Positions 1-7,000 of a stretch of DNA of 9,251 bases are shown in pieces. The stretch comes from CAYPCH01 sp964409165 (GTDB lineage Bacteria; Bacillota; Clostridia; Acetivibrionales; Acetivibrionaceae). The notes below the pieces were generated by a model. The model searched no databases and was not told where the DNA came from. It saw only the letters and a list, made by a program, of their open reading frames with translations. Position numbers and translations under genes: made by a program. Within the stretch, counting starts at the first letter, position 1. Each line of letters begins with the position of its first letter. The stretch spans positions 1 through 9,251 of the forward strand of contig CAYPCH010000138.1 of assembly GCA_964409165.1 (NCBI GenBank), given 5' to 3'.

Positions 1-910
1 GAGCGGTAGCGAAATATACGGGGACAGGGAGTTGCAAATATCGTTCAGGGTTAAACAGGATCCAAATTACCTGACTCATTGGGATTCTTCCAATGACTAT
101 AGCAGAGAGAATCTTACAAGCGAGTATGTGACATATAAAAATGTGCCTGTATATTTGCATGGCGAAAAGGTTTATGGAGAAGAACCACCAAGATTGGCTC
201 CGACACCGACTCCTACAAATGATCCTGGTGTGACTCCTGTGAACAATGCTTCAATTAAGGTATCCTATAAATGCGGTAAAGAGGATGGGACAAAAAATAC
301 CATAAGGGCTGCAATAAACATTAAAAACACCGGAACAACTGCAATAAACTTATCCGACATAAAGGTTCGCTACTGGTTTACAAAGGACGATAGCGAGCAA
401 AATTCTTTTGTTTGCGAATATGCTGTTTGCGGAACAGAGAATGTAATCGGTAAAGTTAGCAAAATAGACAATCCGGTTGCTAATGCCGACACATACTGCG
501 AAATAGGATTTACAAAGGATGCAGGAAAACTTGCACCTAACGGAACTACCGGAGATATACCTTTCAGGATTGAAAGCAGTATTTCGGAATATGACCAGAC
601 AGATGACTATTCGTTTAATCCGGATATGAAAGAGCTTGGCGACAATAGTAAAATTACTGCGTATGTTATGGAGGAACTTAAATATGGCATTGAACCTGTT
701 AAAACCTCTTCGGTTATTGTTGGTGACTTGAACGGTAGCGGAAGTGTTGACTCGACGGACTATTCAATTATGAAAAGGTACTTGCTTGGGATTCTCGACA
801 TCGATTCAAAATACCTTAAAGCAGCAGATGTAAATGGAGATGGTTCTATTAACTCAACAGACTATGCATTGATGAAGCGGTATCTTCTTGGCATACTGAC
901 TTCTTTCTGA
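1..910 (+). CDS. Cellulosomal enzyme, C-terminal part (CBM3c tail, CBM3b-like module, type I dockerin); 5' truncated
   Basis: The reading frame is open from the first bases, so the true start is upstream and the TTG at 32 is only an internal codon. Bases 1-190 encode the end of a CBM3c, including the SNDYSREN segment and the closing YGEEPP. A Pro/Thr linker follows to about 250. A CBM3b-like module runs from about 251 to 700, recognisable by KVRYWFT, ADTYCEIGF, DDYSFN and the closing YGIEP. A dockerin occupies about 719-907. Its two calcium loops, DLNGSGSVDSTD and DVNGDGSINSTD, carry Ser-Thr at positions 10-11 and Lys-Arg at 17-18, the A. thermocellus type I pattern for binding scaffoldin cohesins outside the cell. 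CBM3c is normally fused to GH9, so the missing part is probably a GH9 endoglucanase, as in Cel9U/Cel9V-type enzymes. The planar Trp of cellulose-binding CBM3 modules is replaced by Ile (codon 581-583), so this module may not bind crystalline cellulose. Two in-frame stops, TGA TAG, end the gene. Confidence 0.93.
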   Translation, partial: SGSEIYGDRELQISFRVKQDPNYLTHWDSSNDYSRENLTSEYVTYKNVPVYLHGEKVYGEEPPRLAPTPTPTNDPGVTPVNNASIKVSYKCGKEDGTKNTIRAAINIKNTGTTAINLSDIKVRYWFTKDDSEQNSFVCEYAVCGTENVIGKVSKIDNPVANADTYCEIGFTKDAGKLAPNGTTGDIPFRIESSISEYDQTDDYSFNPDMKELGDNSKITAYVMEELKYGIEPVKTSSVIVGDLNGSGSVDSTDYSIMKRYLLGILDIDSKYLKAADVNGDGSINSTDYALMKRYLLGILTSF

Positions 911-952
911 TAGAAGCATAGAGAAGTATCAAAGTATAGAAGTATTGAGTAA

Positions 953-1002
953 TTAATGCCATTGTATGAGTTGATAAGCAAATAATCATACAATGGCATT
1001 AA
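953..1002 (+). terminator. 17-bp perfect inverted repeat, probable terminator of the upstream gene
   Basis: The arms 953-969 and 986-1002 are perfectly complementary (core AATGCCATTGTATGA / TCATACAATGGCATT) around a 16-base loop, 42 bases after the upstream stop codon. Length and position fit a transcription terminator. The 3' flank is AAATTTAAATAAATA rather than a clean T run, so intrinsic termination is likely but not certain. An mRNA-stabilising 3' hairpin is the main alternative. Confidence 0.62.
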
Positions 1003-1010
1003 ATTTAAAT

Positions 1011-1051
1011 AAATAAAATATTATTATCAGACCATTAACAATATTTTATTT
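1011..1051. repeat. AT-only 12-bp inverted repeat
   Basis: AAATAAAATATT at 1011-1022 is the exact reverse complement of AATATTTTATTT at 1040-1051, with a 17-base loop. A short CAGAC (1028-1032) and GTCTG (1056-1060) could pair in an alternative fold. All pairs in the main stem are A-T, so it is thermodynamically weak. It follows the 953-1002 hairpin closely and could assist termination or be chance in AT-rich DNA. Confidence 0.35.
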
Positions 1052-1114
1052 TGTAGTCTGTTATAGTCTAAAGAATTGGAGTGTAATAAATTGGATAAAG
1101 ATGAAACGATTTGG

Positions 1115-1143
1115 TTGTAAAAATAGTGGAAATGGAGTAAAAT
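1115..1143 (+). promoter_or_regulatory. Candidate sigma-A promoter for the GH9 gene
   Basis: A -35-like TTGTAA at 1115-1120 (4 of 6 to TTGACA) is separated by exactly 17 bases from a -10-like TAAAAT at 1138-1143 (5 of 6 to TATAAT). Transcription would begin near 1150, giving a leader of about 75 bases before the TTG start at 1225. The surrounding DNA is AT-rich, so chance matches are expected. No site I could recognise as an alternative-sigma (SigI-type) promoter is visible. Confidence 0.42.
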
Positions 1144-1210
1144 TAATATACAAGAGACGATAAAAAAGATAGAAAAATTTCAATGATACATTTTTGGATG
1201 TGCTTGAATA

Positions 1211-1217
1211 GGGGGAG
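1211..1217 (+). promoter_or_regulatory. Ribosome binding site that selects a TTG start
   Basis: GGGGGAG lies 7 bases before TTG at 1225. The in-frame ATG at 1183 has no comparable purine-rich site before it, and starting there would place a 14-residue extension with a Trp and a Cys ahead of the Arg-Lys-Ile-Lys start of the signal peptide. The TTG is therefore the better start. Confidence 0.75.
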
Positions 1218-1224
1218 TTTTAAG

Positions 1225-3876
1225 TTGAGAAAAATTAAAGTAAAAGTATCTTTTGTGATGATTTTCTGCATATTGTTATCATTTGGAGGTATTCCAAAAG
1301 AGGCAGAGGCCGCATCTGATTTTAATTATGCAGATGCTTTTTCAAAATCAATTTTGTTCTATGAAGCAAACTGGTGCGGTGAAGATGCAGGAAACAACAG
1401 GTTAAAGTGGCGAGGATCCTGCCATGTAAATGATGGCAGTGATGTCGGTGTTGATCTTACAGGAGGTTTTCATGATTGCGGAGATCATGTAAAATTCGGA
1501 TTACCCCAGACGTATTCCGCATCCACATTGGGCTGGGCTTATTATGAGTTTAAGGATACTTTTATCGAAAAAGGTCAAGACGAATATATGCTTAATATCA
1601 ATAAGCATTTTTGTGATTATTTCATAAAGTGCTTTGTTGATGATACAACGTTTTATTATCAGGTGGGTGATGGTGACACTGACCACAGCTATTGGGGACC
1701 ACCTGAAATGCAGGATACTCAAAGACCTGCTTTCTTTGTTGCCACTCCACAGAGTCCCGGCTCAGATGTTGCGGGAAATGCTGCTGCGACTCTGGCATTG
1801 ATGTATTTGAACTATAAGGACAGAGATTTGGAATACAGTGAGAAATGTTTTGATACAGCAAAAAGATTGTATGACTTTGGAAAGAAGTACAGAGGTAACA
1901 GCAAAGCGCAAACCTATTATACTCCTGCAAGCTATTATGATGAACTTATGTGGGGAGCAATATGGCTTTATGTAGCAACTGGGGATAATAGCTACCTTGA
2001 TGATGTGGAAACATTTATGACACAAAGGGGTATCGGCGGAGACAATGTTGAGTATTATAATCACTGGACACATTGCTGGGATGATGTTTTTGGCGGAGTA
2101 TTCCTCATGATGTCCCAATTATCGGACAAGCCGAAGTACAAGGAAGCAGCTGAAGAAAATCTGGATTACTGGATGAATACAATAAAGACAACACCCGGGG
2201 GGTTAAAATATCTTCATGAATGGGCATGCTTGAAATATGCAGCATCAGAAAGTTTTTTGGCTCTTGTGTACAATAAATATTGTCCTGATCAGAAGTATGT
2301 TGATTTTGCCAAAAGCCAGATGGACTATATCTTAGGGGATAATCCCCGTGAGAGCTCCTATGTTGTGGGATTTGGTAACAACTATCCTAAATTTCCTCAT
2401 CACAGGGCTGCAAGCGGAAGACTGGAGGGGGAACTTACCAGAGAGGACAAGAATGACCCTGAAAGGCACATACTTTATGGTGCTTTAGTTGGCGGACCTA
2501 AGGATGACGATACATATGTAGATGACATAAACCAATATGTATATACAGAAGTAGGGCTTGACTATAATGCTGGATTTGTAGGCGCTATGGCAGGAATGAC
2601 AGAGCTTTTTGGTAAGAACCAGGAACCTGAAAAAACCCCTGACACAAAGTCAGGTTCTCCTGAGTATTCGCTTGAGGCACAGGTTACTTATGAGAACAAC
2701 CAGCAAACTGTTATTAATGCAAATGTATACAATGTAAATATGGCACCTCCTCATTTCGAAAAAGATATAACCATCAGGTATTTTGTAGATTTAAGTGAGT
2801 TTTATGAAAATAAATTATCTGTAAAAAATGTCAAGACAGGAATTGCTTTTACAGACAACGGAGCAAAGATAACAGGACTTTTGCCTTGGGATGAAAGCAA
2901 CCATATATATTTTACGGAGATTTACTGGCCTGATACGGCTAAAATGTTCGGGAAAAGCCAGGTTCAGTTCAAGATATATACCACCAATGCCATATGTTAT
3001 GATGAAACCAATGATTATTCCAGAGAAGGACTGCCTATTGTTAAGACTGATTTTTTCAAGACGCAAGCTATTCCTGTATACAAAGAGGGGAAGCTTGTTT
3101 ATGGCAAAGAGCCTTACAGAGACCCTTCAATACCGTCGGAGCCAACGCCTAAAGTGTATACAACTCCTACCCCTGAAAAGGATATGGTAGTACAGATGTA
3201 TAACAGTGCATATTCTTCTTCAAATCAAATAGCACCAAAGTTCTGTATTGTAAATCCTACATCAAAAGCATTGGAACTTAGTTCTGTTAAAATCAGGTAT
3301 TATTACACAATAGATGGTGAGAAAGAGCAAGCATTCTCATGTGATTACACAACAATAGGAGAAGGCAATATTACAGGGAAATTTGTTAAGATGGATAAAC
3401 CTGAGGTGGGTGCAGATCACTATCTTGAAATAGGATTTAAAGCCGGAAAGGTTGAACCGGAAGATTGTTTCTATTTTTCGGCTCGTATCTGGAAGACCGA
3501 TTGGAGCGATATTGATCAGGAAAATGATTACTCGTTCAATGAAGACGGCGGGGATTATGACGATTGGTCAAAGGTGACAGGATATACAAATGACAAATTG
3601 GAATGGGGAATAGAACCGGGAAGTATAATTGAAAACACCCCAACGCCTGAGGTTAAGCCAAGTGTAAATTATGGAGATGTATCGGGAGACGGATCGATAA
3701 ATTCAACCGATTATTCTCTCATGAAAAGATATATCTTAGGAGTGCTCAATGAGCTACCTGATGAAAATTGGAGCATATCAGGGGATTTAAATAGTGATGG
3801 CAGTATAAATTCGACTGATTATAATATCTTAAAGAGATACCTGTTGGGTTTGATTGATAAGCTACCGATTGAGTAA
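1225..3876 (+). CDS. Cellulosomal GH9 endoglucanase: signal peptide, GH9, CBM3c, CBM3b, type I dockerin
   Basis: This secreted 883-residue enzyme hydrolyses beta-1,4-glucan in cellulose by the inverting mechanism of GH9. Numbering from the TTG start, residues 1-29 are a signal peptide (Arg-Lys-Ile-Lys, hydrophobic core, AEA cleavage). GH9 spans about 32-463. The GGFHDCGDHVKFG motif supplies the paired aspartates D84 and D87, one of which is the catalytic base. PHHR sits at 391-394, and E442 in TEVGLDYNAGF is the catalytic acid. CBM3c (about 480-630) is expected to pack on the catalytic domain and guide the chain. A Pro/Thr linker leads to CBM3b (about 653-798), which keeps W760 and R754 of the cellulose-binding face. 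The dockerin (about 816-877) has loops DVSGDGSINSTD and DLNSDGSINSTD with Ser-Thr and Lys-Arg contacts. It follows a gene of the same C-terminal architecture. Cel9U/Cel9V-type enzymes share this domain order; I cannot say which ortholog this is. Confidence 0.96.
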   Translation: MRKIKVKVSFVMIFCILLSFGGIPKEAEAASDFNYADAFSKSILFYEANWCGEDAGNNRLKWRGSCHVNDGSDVGVDLTGGFHDCGDHVKFGLPQTYSASTLGWAYYEFKDTFIEKGQDEYMLNINKHFCDYFIKCFVDDTTFYYQVGDGDTDHSYWGPPEMQDTQRPAFFVATPQSPGSDVAGNAAATLALMYLNYKDRDLEYSEKCFDTAKRLYDFGKKYRGNSKAQTYYTPASYYDELMWGAIWLYVATGDNSYLDDVETFMTQRGIGGDNVEYYNHWTHCWDDVFGGVFLMMSQLSDKPKYKEAAEENLDYWMNTIKTTPGGLKYLHEWACLKYAASESFLALVYNKYCPDQKYVDFAKSQMDYILGDNPRESSYVVGFGNNYPKFPHHRAASGRLEGELTREDKNDPERHILYGALVGGPKDDDTYVDDINQYVYTEVGLDYNAGFVGAMAGMTELFGKNQEPEKTPDTKSGSPEYSLEAQVTYENNQQTVINANVYNVNMAPPHFEKDITIRYFVDLSEFYENKLSVKNVKTGIAFTDNGAKITGLLPWDESNHIYFTEIYWPDTAKMFGKSQVQFKIYTTNAICYDETNDYSREGLPIVKTDFFKTQAIPVYKEGKLVYGKEPYRDPSIPSEPTPKVYTTPTPEKDMVVQMYNSAYSSSNQIAPKFCIVNPTSKALELSSVKIRYYYTIDGEKEQAFSCDYTTIGEGNITGKFVKMDKPEVGADHYLEIGFKAGKVEPEDCFYFSARIWKTDWSDIDQENDYSFNEDGGDYDDWSKVTGYTNDKLEWGIEPGSIIENTPTPEVKPSVNYGDVSGDGSINSTDYSLMKRYILGVLNELPDENWSISGDLNSDGSINSTDYNILKRYLLGLIDKLPIE

Positions 3877-3966
3877 ACAATAAGGATTAGCCGAAATAGT
3901 TCGTTGGTTTTTTGGGATTAATATATAATAATTTTTTAATTGCATTAAGGGGTTTGGAAAAGATAT

Positions 3967-4020
3967 TTATACTACTTTACAGGCAAAGTTCGCCAAGGCA
4001 TAATAAACAAAGTAGTATAA
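3967..4020 (+). promoter_or_regulatory. 12-bp inverted repeat in the leader of the giant dockerin gene
   Basis: The arms 3967-3978 and 4009-4020 pair perfectly (core TATACTACTTT / AAAGTAGTATA) around a 30-base loop that contains a small GGC...GCC pairing (3982-3984 with 3992-3994). The 3' arm ends 13 bases before the ribosome binding site of the next gene and is followed by TTTATGTTAATTT. It could terminate transcription from the GH9 gene, act as a leader structure or attenuator for the downstream gene, or be an operator. The sequence does not decide among these. It matches no riboswitch family that I recognise. Confidence 0.5.
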
Positions 4021-4033
4021 TTTATGTTAATTT

Positions 4034-4041
4034 AGGGGAGG
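4034..4041 (+). promoter_or_regulatory. Strong ribosome binding site of the giant dockerin gene
   Basis: AGGGGAGG lies 6 bases before ATG at 4048. It is close to the ideal complement of the 16S rRNA 3' end and fixes the start, which also opens directly into a signal peptide. Confidence 0.85.
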
Positions 4042-4047
4042 TACAAA

Positions 4048-7000
4048 ATGAGGTTTAGTAAGTCAAAAAGCATAGTGAGTCTTATGCTAATTCTATCTAT
4101 GGTGTTATCTACACTTGTCATTTCTAATGGAGCAACTTTGGAGACATCAGACTTTCAAGAAGTTTATGAGCAACGAACAAAACTTATAGCTTCTTTGCAT
4201 GAGGCAGGTATGATTGACAAAAGTACTGCTTTGAATCTATTTGATACCATTGCAAGTACAGATGAAAGAGCTGAAAAGACTGTAGAAAGGTTTTATGAGG
4301 AGCCGGAGCCAGGACCTGCGCCGATTGCTTTGAGTACATCTGAAAATGAAAGGGTGTACGCATATGCAGAAACAGAAGATTCTTTTCCTTTTTGTTATGG
4401 AGATGTAAATGGTGATAGTAGCATAAATAGTACAGATTATGCATTATTGAAGAGATTTCTTCTTTCCACTGCTGATCTTACTTCAACATATGGCAAAATT
4501 GCTGCCGACATTAATCTTGATGACAATATAAATAGCACCGACTATACCGTATTGAGAAGATACCTGCTTGGTATTATAAACGAACTTCCATTTACTGACC
4601 AATCAAGCAGTATTGTTTCTGCATCTACATATGAAGAGTTAAAAAGCAGGTTGGGTGTAGAGCTGAAAAAACATATACAAGTTATAACAGCAATATATAC
4701 TGGAGAGGTTGATAATCTTCAACAAAATGTCAAAGAAATTTTAAGTGCTTTAATGCTTGAAAGTGGAATAAATGGAAGCATAGGCAAGTATTCATTTAGT
4801 GCTAGTGGACAAGCAGGAAGTATGGCACTTAGATTCAGATTTGAATATAAAGAAAGTAGCACTACAGATATGGATATGCTAAAACAGAGAATCATGCAAT
4901 ATATGCAGTCATATCAGACCAGTGTAAAAATTCCCATTGGCACTAATATTGATGAGGTCATACAAAGCCTTGAAGGAATTATCAGCCAAATCTTGGAGGA
5001 TGATGAGTACCTCAAGGAAAAGTATAGAACTATGAGCGGAAAAATAACTTCAGGACAGGATTCCTATGTGCTTGAGTTGAGTTTTGAATATTCTACAACA
5101 AAAGAACAGGAGGATTTTGTAACATCCAAAACAAGAGAAATATTGCAGGAAATACTTCGTTCTGATATGGATGAAAGCCAGAAGGAAAAAGAAATTCACG
5201 ACTATATAGTTACACATATAGTTTATGATGACGAACTTATAAATGCAACAGCCTATGATGCACTAAGCACTGGAAGAGCTACATGTGATGGATATGCTGA
5301 GCTTACATGCAGAATGCTTCAGGAAGCAGGTATTGAATCGGAAATAGTTAAAAGTAGTGATCACGCATGGAATCTGATAAAAATTGAAGGCATCTGGTAC
5401 CATATGGATTGCACATGGGATGCTGGACTTTATGAGCAGAGAGGTGAATTGCTGTATGATTATTATAATCTGTCCGACACCGAGATGCAGGAATTCCAGA
5501 GTTGGAACACATCGGAACATCCAGTAGCCAACACAAGGTACTTTGAGTTTCTTAAGAACAAGAACATGGACAAATATGCACTTCTTTTAAGAGAAATAAG
5601 TATCCGGGAGGAAAGAGGAATATTCTTTTTGATGGATAATATAGAAATATATCCCGGAGATTCAAAACGTTTGCCTTACAGAACGATTTTGAAAAGCGAT
5701 TTGGCACAAAGCTTGATATGGACAAGCAGCGACAGTAGTGTTGTAACTGTTCAAGATGGTGCAATCAACTCAATTAAAGAGGGGAAAGCTATAATAACTG
5801 CAACTGCGGGGGAATATACGGCAAGTTGTACAGTTCATGTAGCAGGTGATGGTGAGGTTGTAGAAGACCCTACCGGAATTACATTTGAAGCTCATCAAAT
5901 CAGCATGGATGTCAGGGAAACCCGTAAACTGGTTCATTATGCTTTGCCCGCTCGCGGTTATCCCGGAAATATAATGTGGGTAAGCAGCAATCCCTATATT
6001 GTAACTGTAAAGGATGGCTATGTAACTGCATTTTCTGAAGGAGTTGCAGAAATAACTGCAATAATGGATGGAGTATATCAGGACAAATGTCAGATCACTG
6101 TTTCAAGGAAGATTCCGCTTGACACAAGCAATATGGAATCACAGGTACTGTCCATGGAAGTATTGAAGGAGCTATACAATGAAGATAATACTGCAAGACC
6201 GGAAGTAACAATATTTGCAAAGGATGATATTAATAGCACAACAAGTGCAAGAAATGCCTATGGAAGGTTTAAGAGTGTAGCAGGGTTGGTAGGACATGCT
6301 GTAGAAATTGAGACGTCTTCAGATTTTGCCTGGGCAGAACTTAGTTTTTCAATAAGTCCTGAAACGCTTGAATTAAATAGATTTGAAGACTTAACAGTTG
6401 CCTGGTATGATCCTATAACAGATTCTATAATACCTGTGGAAACTGAAAGAAATGCTGCACAAAGAAAAATAACTGCACGAATAACTCATTTCAGCACCTA
6501 CATGGTTATAAATAGTTGGGTTCTTGACCAGCTTAAGAACACCTGTGAAAACGTACAAAAACTATACAGGAGCAAACAGGCGGATGTTGCTATAATACTT
6601 GATAATAAATGGGCAGAGAGTCTTATAAACGTAAAAAAGAACATGATAAATACGGTGGAAATATTGGATCAAAATCTTGACCTCAATGTTGATTTTATGG
6701 TAATAAACAGTGATGGGAGCATAACAAATTACGGATGGTATACAAACAAGGGAAGACCTAAATATGCAGGAGATTACAGCAATATAGAAAAACTTGAAAA
6801 CATGAAGACATTAAGGCAACTGAAGGAAGATATAGACAATGTCATGGCACCGGGTTATATTGAAGAAAATTATAAAGACGGATTTACTGAAGAGGCGTCG
6901 GAAATTTTGACAAGAGCATACACGCAAGCAAGTAATCTTGAAGGTTTCAGAAGCGGTACGTCAAGGTATATATTTGGATTTTCAGAGATAAGAGCGGAAG

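Noticed and set aside
32..34. TTG at 32 as start of the first gene
   Set aside because: The same frame is open to the left edge and already encodes CBM3c-like sequence, so the gene begins upstream.
1183..1224. ATG at 1183 as start of the GH9 gene
   Set aside because: It lacks a ribosome binding site and would add 14 residues before the positively charged start of the signal peptide. GGGGGAG at 1211-1217 points to TTG at 1225.
1501..2118. Several minus-strand open frames inside the GH9 coding region
   Set aside because: They lie wholly antisense to a well-supported gene, have no ribosome binding sites I could see and no recognisable protein features.
2891..3190. 99-codon plus-strand open frame in another frame within CBM3c
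   Set aside because: It overlaps conserved CBM3c coding sequence and resembles no protein; it is a shadow of the real frame.
3889..3913. Weak hairpin followed by six T residues after the GH9 stop
   Set aside because: Only four contiguous pairs (CGAA/TTCG with C-G) can form before the stem breaks, too weak to call a terminator on its own.
3924..3929. Perfect TATAAT as a -10 box for the giant gene
   Set aside because: No acceptable -35 sequence lies 16-18 bases upstream, and such hexamers are common in AT-rich spacers.
3979..4008. Loop with GGCAAAG-like sequence as a cyclic-di-GMP or other riboswitch
   Set aside because: The remaining conserved elements and the overall length of known riboswitch aptamers are missing.
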